DNA of 39,047 nt from Bryobacterales bacterium (GTDB lineage: Bacteria > Acidobacteriota > Terriglobia > Bryobacterales > Bryobacteraceae): positions 1 through 39,047 of the forward strand of contig PMVV01000315.1 in NCBI GenBank assembly GCA_003166475.1, in the 5' to 3' direction. Position 1 is the stretch's first letter; each line of letters begins with the position of its first letter. A program made the translations under genes and the position numbers. The notes beneath the pieces are model-generated. The model ran no database searches and was not told where the DNA came from. It saw only the letters and a list, made by a program, of their open reading frames with translations. Of the stretch, positions 23,499 to 31,048 are shown in pieces.

Positions 23499-24482
23499 TC
23501 AGAACTTCAACCAACCCGCCTCCTTGTACCAATCGAGCGTGCGCCGGAGCCCTTCTTCGAGGCCCGTGGAGGCGCAAAAGCCCAACTCGCGGCGGGCGCG
23601 GCCGGGGTCGCAGACCCAACCCGCGCAGCAGGCTTCCCGCACTTTGTCGCGCGATAGGATGCCGGGATTTCCGCTGAGGCGCGCCCACCACTCGGCGCAC
23701 AACCCTAAGACGTAGGCGGCGTTTTCCGGTATCGCCACCGTGCGCATTTTGCGGCCCATCAGGCGCGCCGCCACACTTCCGAATTCGTCCCAAGAGACGG
23801 GCGCGGCGTTGGCCATGTAGAATACCTGTCCGCCGGTGCTAGCGCTGGTGCAATCGGCCGCGGCGACGATCCCATCCACCAAGTCTCCCACATAAATGTG
23901 ACTGAAGCGGCGGGGCGCCGTGCCGATCTGTGCCATCCAACCGCGGGAGACGGTGCGGAGCATCTGCAGGACGTCCCGATCGCGCGGGCCATAGACGACC
24001 GGCGGCCGTACGATGACGGTTCTTGCAGCGAGCGGCGATTGGCGAACGGCTTGCTCGCCCGCCAGTTTCGAGCGGCCGTAATGCGAAACGGGACGCGGTT
24101 CGTCGGTTTCGGTGAGCGGGTGATCGGCGGGGCTGGGACCGGCGGCGGCCAGGCTGCTGACGTACACGAATCGGCCGATCTCGTCAAGATGGCCGGCGGC
24201 GCGCAGCAGGTTGGCCGTCGAGACGGCATTACCGCGATCATAGTCCGATGCGGTGCGGGCCTTGGTGACACCGGCCAGGTGGATGACGGTGTCGACGCCG
24301 CGTAGGGCCTCGGGGAGTCCCGCGCCGCTTTCGAGGTCGCCGTACGCCAGTTCGATCGCGCGGGGCAGGTTGCCGGCCGTCGAGGAACGCCGTACCAGGC
24401 AGCGCAGGGGACGGCCCTGAGCCGCGAGACGCTCGACCAGATGGCTTCCGATGAAACCGGTGGCGCCGGTCACCAGGATCAT
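23499..24482 (-). CDS. NAD-dependent epimerase/dehydratase family, CerR-like reductase candidate
   Basis: This extended short-chain dehydrogenase has 327 residues. The Rossmann loop TGATGFIGSHL lies at residues 5-15, the active-site serine region VYVSSLAAAG at 106-115, and the catalytic YGRSK at 135-139 (Tyr135, Lys139). VIVRPPVVYGPRDRD (156-170) is typical of the atypical epimerase group that includes CerR, the reductase proposed to reduce the 3-keto group in bacterial ceramide synthesis. A sugar epimerase or a 3-beta-HSD-like steroid enzyme is the alternative. The ATG overlaps the DUF3047 stop (ATGA), and the gene is followed after 4 bases by hairpin G. Confidence 0.82.
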   Translation of the reverse strand: MILVTGATGFIGSHLVERLAAQGRPLRCLVRRSSTAGNLPRAIELAYGDLESGAGLPEALRGVDTVIHLAGVTKARTASDYDRGNAVSTANLLRAAGHLDEIGRFVYVSSLAAAGPSPADHPLTETDEPRPVSHYGRSKLAGEQAVRQSPLAARTVIVRPPVVYGPRDRDVLQMLRTVSRGWMAQIGTAPRRFSHIYVGDLVDGIVAAADCTSASTGGQVFYMANAAPVSWDEFGSVAARLMGRKMRTVAIPENAAYVLGLCAEWWARLSGNPGILSRDKVREACCAGWVCDPGRARRELGFCASTGLEEGLRRTLDWYKEAGWLKF

Positions 24483-25132
24483 GACTGCGGGGTTCTGCGG
24501 AAGGCCACTTCGGAGAAGCAACTCTCGGCTGAAGTGCCGGTATGCTGGGTGTTGATCTGCAGCCGGATTCCTTTCACGCGCGGCGCGGGGCGCCCGTAGG
24601 CCTTCTCGTAATCGCCCGCCAAGTTGCGGCTTTCGGTGAGCCAGCGGTTCAGGTTGGCTGCGCCGGAACGGCAGACTACGGCGTAGATATGCACCAGAGG
24701 AATGGAACTGGCGCTCTCCATGGTTCCGGCGGGGGCGGTGGTATCCCAAATGTAGCTTAAGACGCGCTTATCGGAGAAGGCCACCAGCACCTGGGCCGCC
24801 TGATCGTCGCTTTTGCTGTGACGGAAGTCGCCGCCAGCGGGCAGTTCCTTGACGTTCCACTTCCAGGTAAGGAAGGGGGCGTCGTGCGGATCGACATCCA
24901 CCTCGCGCTCCAGGCCGAAGGAGGAATCGTGGCTTTTCAGATCGAGATAATTGCTATTGCCTTCCCGGACGGTGGCGATCTTAGGGGTGCCGCGATTTAC
25001 CTTCACCTGCCAGCCATCCGGCAGATGGCCCGGTTGCCAATTGACCGGATTGAGGACGATGAGCGCGGTTTGGGTGGTACCCGCCAGGGACGCCAAAGCC
25101 AGGATCGTCAACAGTACTAGAACGCGCCGCAA
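24479..25132 (-). CDS. DUF3047 domain secreted protein
   Basis: With TTG at 25132 the protein has 217 residues. It starts with a signal peptide-like segment (RRVLVLLTILALASLAG), followed by a DUF3047 body with blocks such as PDGWQVKVNRG, FLTWKWNVKELPAGGD, SDDQAAQVLVAFSD, SYIWDTTAPAG and VKGIRLQINTQHTGTSAESCFSEVAFRR. The body looks like a jelly-roll beta domain; no function is established for the family. The TTG has GGAGG five bases upstream, while upstream in-frame codons lack this. It is the first gene of the five-gene minus operon and overlaps the CerR-like gene, so a role in handling or binding the lipid product in the periplasm is a reasonable guess only. Confidence 0.8.
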   Translation of the reverse strand: MRRVLVLLTILALASLAGTTQTALIVLNPVNWQPGHLPDGWQVKVNRGTPKIATVREGNSNYLDLKSHDSSFGLEREVDVDPHDAPFLTWKWNVKELPAGGDFRHSKSDDQAAQVLVAFSDKRVLSYIWDTTAPAGTMESASSIPLVHIYAVVCRSGAANLNRWLTESRNLAGDYEKAYGRPAPRVKGIRLQINTQHTGTSAESCFSEVAFRRTPQS

Positions 25133-25251
25133 AGACCCTCCGTTAATCCTTATTATCGCACGATTTGGTCCGGTTCTGGTGGCGGGGAGGGGGTGGTGAA
25201 TGGGGGGCCATTTTGTAACACGGCAGGTTCCGGGCAGGACGAACAAAGCCC

Positions 25252-25257
25252 ATTATA
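25252..25257 (-). promoter_or_regulatory. Candidate -10 box for the sphingolipid operon
   Basis: The minus strand reads a perfect TATAAT here, 119 bases upstream of the chosen DUF3047 start. No matching TTGACA is visible. The preceding 40 bases are unusually AT-rich for the window, which fits a promoter. Confidence 0.4.
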
Positions 25258-25297
25258 TTGATAACAAACTACTTAGCTGACGTTTGGCGTCGGAAGG

Positions 25298-25338
25298 GGC
25301 GGCCTGAGAGGCCGCCGCAGGCCGGGGGCCTGCCCCAC
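25298..25338. repeat. Two-hairpin repeat, copy H
   Basis: GGCGGCCT-GAG-AGGCCGCC (8-bp stem), then GCAGGCC-GGG-GGCCTGC (7-bp stem), then CCCAC. It lies between the YXWGXW gene and the promoter region of the sphingolipid operon, 16 bases beyond the minus-strand stop codon at 25355. Confidence 0.85.
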
Positions 25339-25354
25339 TAAACCATTAAGGAGA

Positions 25355-25684
25355 TTAGAGGAAGGCAGGCGAGAGCGCCTGCCTCACCACTGAACGCCAG
25401 TGGCCTTCCACAATAACCCAACCATCGTGGCGGTGAACCCAGCGATGGGCTACCCACCGGGCGTGGGGCCGCGGCGGAAGTTCCCAACGGCCTGGTACCC
25501 ATACGTAAGCGCTGCCGTTCCAGCTATGATAGCCCGCAATCCAGACATGGTTTGGACCGGGACGCGCTATCCGTCTTTCGATAACTGGCGCGGGGGGCCC
25601 GATGCGGACGACCACTTCGGCGCATAGAGTTCCAGCGCTCAAAAGCAGCCCGAAAGCAGAACCGATCAACAACTTCTTCAACAT
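25355..25684 (-). CDS. Small secreted YXWGXW-repeat protein
   Basis: This 109-residue protein has a signal peptide (MLKKLLIGSAFGLLLSAGTLCA, cleavage near residue 22). Its mature part is rich in Trp and His: NHVWIAGYHSWNG, YVWVPGRWE and GWVIVEGHW are repeats of the YxWxxGxW type found in small envelope proteins of unknown function. The ATG at 25684 has GGAGG seven bases upstream. The frame is open further upstream but without signal-peptide logic. The last residues (RQALSPAFL) are translated from a hairpin repeat (copy K), so the native end was probably altered. Confidence 0.75.
   Translation of the reverse strand: MLKKLLIGSAFGLLLSAGTLCAEVVVRIGPPAPVIERRIARPGPNHVWIAGYHSWNGSAYVWVPGRWELPPRPHARWVAHRWVHRHDGWVIVEGHWRSVVRQALSPAFL
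25363..25388. repeat. Hairpin repeat, copy K (single hairpin)
   Basis: AGGCAGGCG-AGAG-CGCCTGCCT is a 9-bp perfect stem followed by CACC. It is read through as the C-terminal residues of the minus-strand YXWGXW gene. Confidence 0.65.
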
Positions 25685-25777
25685 GCAGTACCCTCCAAAT
25701 TTCGACATTATACTTGTGGAACCCGGCACGCGACGGAAATGCATCGGGCTTAAGAAAAAATAACGCGACCGGCCGCC

Positions 25778-26281
25778 CTATCCAAGGGAGCGATATTGGC
25801 CGCCGTAGAAGACCAGCGGTTCGCCATCGCGACAGTCCGCGTGGATGACTTCGCCGATCACGATATCGTGATCGCCCGCAGTGACCACGTTTACCCGGGC
25901 GCACTCGATGGTGGCCAAGACATCCGGCAGCAAAGGCACACCGGTCTGTCCCGGGTGCCAAGGGACCCCCTCGAAACGGTCGTAGCCGCTGCCGGCGAAC
26001 CGGTCGCTTAGATCCTTTTGGCCGGCGCTCAGGATATTGATGCCGAAATGCGCGCCGATGCGGAAGTGTTCCCGGATGCGGGCGCGATGGTCGACACAGA
26101 TCAGCACCAGTGGCGGCGTGAGCGACACGGAAGTGAAAGAATTGGCCGTCATGCCGTGGCAGGCGCCTTCGGTGTCGAGGACCGTGGCTATGGTGATGCC
26201 GCTGGCGAATTTGCCGCAGATGCGACGGAACTGCTGCTTCTCGATCTTGGACATCGCCGGTTGCGGAGGTTGAGTCGCCAT
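25778..26281 (-). CDS. Flavin reductase-like protein (FMN-binding split barrel)
   Basis: This 167-residue cytoplasmic flavoprotein belongs to the flavin reductase domain family (HpaC type). It reduces FMN or FAD with NAD(P)H, often to supply a partner monooxygenase. Visible features are FASGITIATVLDTEGACHGMTANSFTSVSLTPPLVLICVDHRARI (about 25-68), the family's flavin-binding core, then FGINILSAGQKDLSDRFAG and ATIECARVNVVTAGDHDIVIGEV. No monooxygenase is encoded beside it, so the partner is unknown. The second Met (residue 10) is an alternative start. Confidence 0.88.
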   Translation of the reverse strand: MATQPPQPAMSKIEKQQFRRICGKFASGITIATVLDTEGACHGMTANSFTSVSLTPPLVLICVDHRARIREHFRIGAHFGINILSAGQKDLSDRFAGSGYDRFEGVPWHPGQTGVPLLPDVLATIECARVNVVTAGDHDIVIGEVIHADCRDGEPLVFYGGQYRSLG

Positions 26282-26370
26282 CAGGCGTCGAATTTACCAC
26301 GATTGCGGCGGTTCGGGAAAGGCGAGCCCTGCCCCGCATAGCGGCAAGCCGCAAACGGTGAGCCGGAAGG

Positions 26371-26411
26371 GGCGGCCTGAGAGGCCGCCGCAGGCCGAGG
26401 GCCCGCCCCAC
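26371..26411. repeat. Two-hairpin repeat, copy I
   Basis: GGCGGCCT-GAG-AGGCCGCC (8-bp stem), then GCAGGCC-GAG-GGCCCGC (one A/C mismatch), then CCCAC. It begins 4 bases after the minus-strand stop codon of the secreted repeat protein. Copies H and I are nearly identical over their left half, including the GGAAGG just before the element. Confidence 0.85.
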
Positions 26412-26415
26412 AGTC

Positions 26416-28449
26416 TTATTCGACGGGCGGCTTGCTCTCTTCCACAGGAATGCGGTGCTCGTTGGCAAAGGCATCCTTACGAATGCCGGTCACCTGCCAG
26501 GATATCTTCATGCCTGGCTTACCGCCGCCGATCTTGAATTGGTTGCCCGAAACCTCGCTCGCGACGTAGACCGGCGCAAAGCCGCCGATGCAAGTAAGCT
26601 GATAGCGAAAATCGCGGTTCAGCGCATCGAACCAATCCGGAAGCATGACCACCGCATCGCCCCGCCGGGAAAGCGTCACCACGCCATTGTAGATGTTCAT
26701 CATGTCGGGCGACTCGACGAAGGAGTGATACAGATACTTGTGTTCGGGATCGAGGGGGTGATCGATGCGGAACGAGCCGCCGCCCTTGGAAACCGTGCCG
26801 GTGACCGTCAGGTTGCCGGTGATCTTCACGGGGCCGGTGAACTGCGCGGCCATGCCGCCGCCTGTGGCGATCGCGAGCAGCGCCGTGCCGCCCGCGGTGG
26901 CGTTGGCCGAGACGCCGATGCCGGCGGGGCTTAACGTGTTGCCATAAACGCCGATGGCGTTGCCTGTGGTGGCGGCGTTTTCGCCGTAGACCCCGTATCC
27001 GCTGGAGCCCGACGAGCCGCCGGCTACGCCCGTCCCGCTGGTGGCGGTGCCGTACACCGAGATTCCCGCGGGGCTGACGGTGGTGCCGTAAACACCATAA
27101 GTAGTGCCAGTGGCCGCGGTCGCCGCGCCCAGCGCCCCAATTCCCGCCGTGCTCGCAGTAGTGCCAAATATGCCATATGCCGGGCCAGTGGTCGCGCTAT
27201 TGGTCCCGTATACTGCGTAACCGGCGGAGCTTGCGGATTCGCCAAACACGCCAAAGGCATTGCCAGCCGTCGCCAGGTTGTCGCCGTATACGCCGTATCC
27301 CGCGGGACCGGAAGTCACGCCCCCCACACCTGTCCCGGTGGTGGCGAGTCCGTACACCGATATTCCGTTAGGGCTCACCGTTGTGCCATAAACGCCATAA
27401 TCCGCGCCGCTGGTGGCGGTGGCCTGGCCGAGCACTCCTGCGCCGGTAGTGCTGGGGGTCAGGCCAAGAACTCCGAAGTTAACGCCTGTCGCGGACGTGG
27501 CCACGCCCTCGACACCGATTCCCGTAGTGCTGGCGGTGGCGCCGTATACGCCATAGGCGAAGCCGGTAGTCGCCTTGTTGGCCCCGTACACCCCGGTACC
27601 CGCCGGGCTCGCCGTCGAGCCGTAAACGCCAAAATCCGCGCCGCTGGCCGCCGTGGCTTGGCCTAGCACGCCGGTTCCAGTGGCGCTGGCGGTTTTGCCC
27701 GTTACGCCAAAGTTGGCACCCGTGGCGGAAGAGGCGTCTCCCAGCACCGCGGTTCCAGAGGCGGACGCGGTGATGGCTTCCAGCTTTGCTGTCGCCGCCG
27801 TGGTGCCCAGCCCCACGTTGCCGGCTGCCGTCTGGTACAGCTTCGAATTACCTAGAGTGGTCGTGCCGGTCCAGATTGTGATGTAGTTGGTGGTGCCACT
27901 GCCGGTCTGATCGGGCGTGGCAGGCGCATCCTGGTGAACCGGCTTCCCCGATCCGGCAGCCGGTTCCGTAACCGGGCTATGATTTGCCGTTCCGGCCAAG
28001 GCGAAGGCCGATGCCGGGAGTCCACCCAGCGTCTCGGCATCCACGGCCTTCAGGGCATAGGGCACGCTGGCCATTAACACGCGCGGCCGCTCGGGTTCCT
28101 GCTGAGGCTGGACGCCCAGCCAGCGCCCTTGCCCGGACGCAAACACTTCCGCCGGTATGCCCTCGTTCCGGGTGGCGCCGAGCACCGCCGTGTAGCGCCC
28201 ATTGCCATCGGCCTGCACGTTTTGCGTCTCCATCCACAGCGGAGCGCCACCCCGCTCTTCCTCGTAAAGGGCAAACGTCACCCCCACCACACCGCTCATC
28301 GGCTGGCCGCTGCTACCGGTCAAAGTACCGCTGAACTTCACTAACCGCGGCACGGCGGCCGTGGTTTTGTTTGGCTGTTGGGCCAAAGCGACAAACGTCG
28401 CGCACACGCAGAGCAAGCCTGCGCAGATCGAATCGGTAGCATGTCTCAT
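26416..28449 (-). CDS. Secreted glycine/threonine-rich repeat protein
   Basis: This 677-residue protein has a signal peptide (about residues 1-23). An N-terminal Ig-like or fiber-like part follows, with VKFSGTLTGSSGQPMSGVVGVTFALYEEE and the YALKAVDAETLGGLPASAF segment often seen in acidobacterial extracellular proteins. From about residue 228 to 515 there are about ten or more degenerate 26-residue units of the form ASxxGxGVxGxATxxTGxxYGVYGTT. A conserved C-terminal domain of about 120 residues follows (FRIDHPLDPEHKYLYHSFVESPDMMNIYNG ... WQVTGIRKDAFANEHRIPVEE). It resembles tail-fibre or beta-helix stalk proteins with a terminal cap. The role is probably surface attachment, but this is inference. 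The start is an ATG with weak GAGG upstream. Repeat I follows the stop. Confidence 0.8.
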   Translation of the reverse strand: MRHATDSICAGLLCVCATFVALAQQPNKTTAAVPRLVKFSGTLTGSSGQPMSGVVGVTFALYEEERGGAPLWMETQNVQADGNGRYTAVLGATRNEGIPAEVFASGQGRWLGVQPQQEPERPRVLMASVPYALKAVDAETLGGLPASAFALAGTANHSPVTEPAAGSGKPVHQDAPATPDQTGSGTTNYITIWTGTTTLGNSKLYQTAAGNVGLGTTAATAKLEAITASASGTAVLGDASSATGANFGVTGKTASATGTGVLGQATAASGADFGVYGSTASPAGTGVYGANKATTGFAYGVYGATASTTGIGVEGVATSATGVNFGVLGLTPSTTGAGVLGQATATSGADYGVYGTTVSPNGISVYGLATTGTGVGGVTSGPAGYGVYGDNLATAGNAFGVFGESASSAGYAVYGTNSATTGPAYGIFGTTASTAGIGALGAATAATGTTYGVYGTTVSPAGISVYGTATSGTGVAGGSSGSSGYGVYGENAATTGNAIGVYGNTLSPAGIGVSANATAGGTALLAIATGGGMAAQFTGPVKITGNLTVTGTVSKGGGSFRIDHPLDPEHKYLYHSFVESPDMMNIYNGVVTLSRRGDAVVMLPDWFDALNRDFRYQLTCIGGFAPVYVASEVSGNQFKIGGGKPGMKISWQVTGIRKDAFANEHRIPVEESKPPVE
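26905..27768 (-). repeat. In-gene array of 26-residue (78-bp) repeats
   Basis: Units such as ASATGTGVLGQATAASGADF and PSTTGAGVLGQATATSGADY recur every 26 residues. On top of this, VSPNGISVYG (residue 358) and VSPAGISVYG (residue 458) lie exactly 100 residues apart with similar sequence after each, indicating a duplicated 300-bp block. Confidence 0.8.
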
Positions 28450-28622
28450 TAGGAATCTGCTCGCCTCTTTTTGGGAGATTATTTGGCCCCGCCGCCGGAC
28501 GTTGGGCGAAGCCGCATCTTGTAACTATACATCACGCTACGGGTTTGTTGGGGGGCGTGAGTCATTCTGGGTGCTTCGTGAGCAAGGCGTACTGAGCAGA
28601 GCGGGCACGTTGCGCGGAACAA

Positions 28623-28628
28623 TACAAT
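28623..28628 (+). promoter_or_regulatory. Candidate -10 box for mutS2
   Basis: TACAAT lies 8 bases before the mutS2 ATG, with GAAG between. No clear -35 box is visible. If used, the leader is very short. Confidence 0.3.
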
Positions 28629-28636
28629 AGAAGCAG

Positions 28637-31048
28637 ATGAAGGCTACCAGCGCCGCTGTACTCGAATACGAATCGCTCCGCGGCCTGCTGGGCCGCTATG
28701 TGTCCAGCCCGCCGGGCAAAGCGGAACTGGCCCGGATTGCGCCGCACACCGACGGTGCCCGCCTGGCCGCCGATCTGGCCGATGCCGGCGAGGCCGTCGA
28801 GTATTTACGTTCCGCGGGCCGGCCGCAAACCGCGGGCCGGGGCGCGGCCATCCGCCTGGACTTCGGGGCCTTCCCCGACCTGACCGAGGCCGTTCACAAG
28901 CTGCGTATCGAAGGCGCCAGCCTGGAAGGCAAAGAGATCTTCGACCTCTTCGGCGTGCTGGACCGCGCAGCCGATGCCAAGAGCGTGCTCAACGCCGTCG
29001 CCGAGCGCTTCCCCCGGCTGGGCGCGCGCGGGCAGTCGATCGGCGACTTTCGCGCGCTGCTCAAGGATCTGGAAGGCAGGATTCATCCGGATGGATCTGT
29101 CGCCGATCACGCTAGCGTGGCGCTGGGGCGCCTGCGGCGCGACATCGAGCGGCAACGCAAGTCCATCCAGGGGTCCCTCGAGCGCTTCCTGAAATCGCAC
29201 CAGGAAGAGGGCGTGCTGCAGGAGGAGTTCGTCACGATTCGCAACGAGCGCTTCGTGGTCCCCATCATCGCGGGCCAACGCCGCAGAATCGACGGCGTGA
29301 TCCACGGGGCCAGCTCCAGCGGCCACACGCTGTTCGTCGAGCCGCTAGAGACCATCGACCTGAACAACGAACTGGTGCGCCTGACCGAGGAAGAGGCCCA
29401 GGAAGTACACCGCATCCTGCGCGAGCTGACCGCCCGCCTGCGCGGTTACGCGGAGTCCATCCGCCAGACCATGGCCACGTTGGGCGAACTGGAAATGATT
29501 TTCGCCAAGGCGCGCTTCGCCGTGGATTTCGATTGCGCCATCCCGCGTTTTGGCGGACGGCTGCGGCTGCGCGATGCGCGGCATCCGCTGCTCGAAGACG
29601 TGCTGCGCCGCCAGCGCAAGCCGGTGGTGCCCATCTCGCTGGAACTCGACGAGGGTTCGAAGACGCTGCTGATCAGCGGTCCGAACACCGGCGGCAAAAC
29701 GGTTTCGCTGAAGACGATTGGGCTGCTCACGCTGATGGCGCAGTCGGGGCTGCCTGTGCCGGCGGCGGAAGCCGAGTTCCCCATCTTCGGACAGGTGCTT
29801 GCCGACATCGGCGACAATCAGTCGATACAGGAAAGCCTGAGCACGTTTTCCGCGCACATTTCGCACATCCGGGAGATGGCGTTGGACGTGACGCCCGATT
29901 CGCTGGTGCTGCTGGACGAACTGGGCGCGGCCACCGATCCGGAGGAGGGCGGCGCGCTGGGTGTGGCCATCGTGGAACATTTCCGGGCCGCCGGGGCGTA
30001 CACGCTGGCGTCCACGCACCTGCTGGCGCTGAAGATTTACGGCGCCAACACGGGGGGCGTGCTGAACGCGTCGATGGGTTTCGACGAGCAGACGCTGGAG
30101 CCGACCTACGTGTTGCATACGGGCATGCCGGGGAAATCGGCCGGCCTGGAAATCGCCACGCGGCTGGGCATGCCGGAAGACATCATGAGCCGCGCGCGCG
30201 CGGCGATGAGCGACCGGGAGCGCGACCTCTCGCGCTTCCTCAGCGAGCTGCACCAGCGCCTGAAAGACGTGCAAACGCTGGAGGCGGACCTGCGGCGTCA
30301 GCAGGCCGGTCTGGTCGTGCGCGAAAAGGAAATTGCCCAGGAGTGGGAGAAGCGCGAATCGTCCAAGCTGAAGGAGTTGGAGCGGCGCACCGAGCAGATG
30401 CTGGCGAAGTTCGACGAGCAGGCGCAGCAAACCATCGATCAGATCGTACACGGGGCGGAGCAGCGCAAGGCCACCGAGCAGGCCCAGCGCCGCGTGGCCA
30501 AGACCAAGCGCGAGCTGCGCGAGGAGTTCCAGACCACGGTGCTCTCCACGCAGGACGAGTCGCGACACGGCGATCTGGCTCGGCCCAAGATCGAGGAAGG
30601 CGCGCGGGTGCGGCTGCAGGGCATTCGTGAGCCGGCGCGCGTGCGGCGCATGCTGGCGGGCGACCGGCTGGAAGTGGAAGCCGGATTCATGAAGATGCAA
30701 GTTTCGGTGGACGATGTATTGGAGGTCCTGCCGGGCGCGAGCGGCGGGGGGACCAAGCTGCCCAAGAACGTGACCTACCGTCCCGCGCCGGAGCTAGCGC
30801 CCGTGCATCAGGAGATCAACGTGATCGGGCAGCGCGCGGAAGAGGCGCGCGATAATGTCGATCAATTCCTGGATCGCGCGGTGATGGCCACCGCCAGCCG
30901 CGTGCGGATCGTGCACGGCCACGGCATGGGGATACTGAAGAAGGTGCTGTGGGAACTATTGGAGCGGCATCCCCACGTGGAAAAGCACTACGCGGCGCCG
31001 CCGCAGGAAGGTGGCACGGGGGCGACGATCGTGGAGTTGAAGGAGTGA
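28637..31048 (+). CDS. mutS2: MutS2-family ATPase/endonuclease
   Basis: MutS2 (803 residues, typical length) binds branched DNA or stalled ribosomes and has a C-terminal Smr nuclease domain. The N-terminal clamp part contains EGVLQEEFVTIRNERFVVPI (about 191-210). The ABC-type ATPase shows Walker A GPNTGGKT (348-355), then SIQESLSTFSAHI (signature region) and LVLLDELGAATDPEEG (Walker B, about 427-442). A charged coiled coil follows (about 530-650). The Smr domain at about 725-803 contains RVRIVHGHGMGILKKVL, the HGxG..L motif. The YfhO-type gene follows with a 4-base overlap. Confidence 0.95.
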   Translation: MKATSAAVLEYESLRGLLGRYVSSPPGKAELARIAPHTDGARLAADLADAGEAVEYLRSAGRPQTAGRGAAIRLDFGAFPDLTEAVHKLRIEGASLEGKEIFDLFGVLDRAADAKSVLNAVAERFPRLGARGQSIGDFRALLKDLEGRIHPDGSVADHASVALGRLRRDIERQRKSIQGSLERFLKSHQEEGVLQEEFVTIRNERFVVPIIAGQRRRIDGVIHGASSSGHTLFVEPLETIDLNNELVRLTEEEAQEVHRILRELTARLRGYAESIRQTMATLGELEMIFAKARFAVDFDCAIPRFGGRLRLRDARHPLLEDVLRRQRKPVVPISLELDEGSKTLLISGPNTGGKTVSLKTIGLLTLMAQSGLPVPAAEAEFPIFGQVLADIGDNQSIQESLSTFSAHISHIREMALDVTPDSLVLLDELGAATDPEEGGALGVAIVEHFRAAGAYTLASTHLLALKIYGANTGGVLNASMGFDEQTLEPTYVLHTGMPGKSAGLEIATRLGMPEDIMSRARAAMSDRERDLSRFLSELHQRLKDVQTLEADLRRQQAGLVVREKEIAQEWEKRESSKLKELERRTEQMLAKFDEQAQQTIDQIVHGAEQRKATEQAQRRVAKTKRELREEFQTTVLSTQDESRHGDLARPKIEEGARVRLQGIREPARVRRMLAGDRLEVEAGFMKMQVSVDDVLEVLPGASGGGTKLPKNVTYRPAPELAPVHQEINVIGQRAEEARDNVDQFLDRAVMATASRVRIVHGHGMGILKKVLWELLERHPHVEKHYAAPPQEGGTGATIVELKE

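Noticed and set aside
26905-27768. CRISPR-like periodicity
   Set aside because: The periodic 78-bp pattern is in frame and encodes protein repeats; there are no identical short repeats with unique spacers and no cas genes.
29345-30700. Minus-strand open frame of 451 codons opposite mutS2
   Set aside because: It is the antisense shadow of a clear MutS2 gene.
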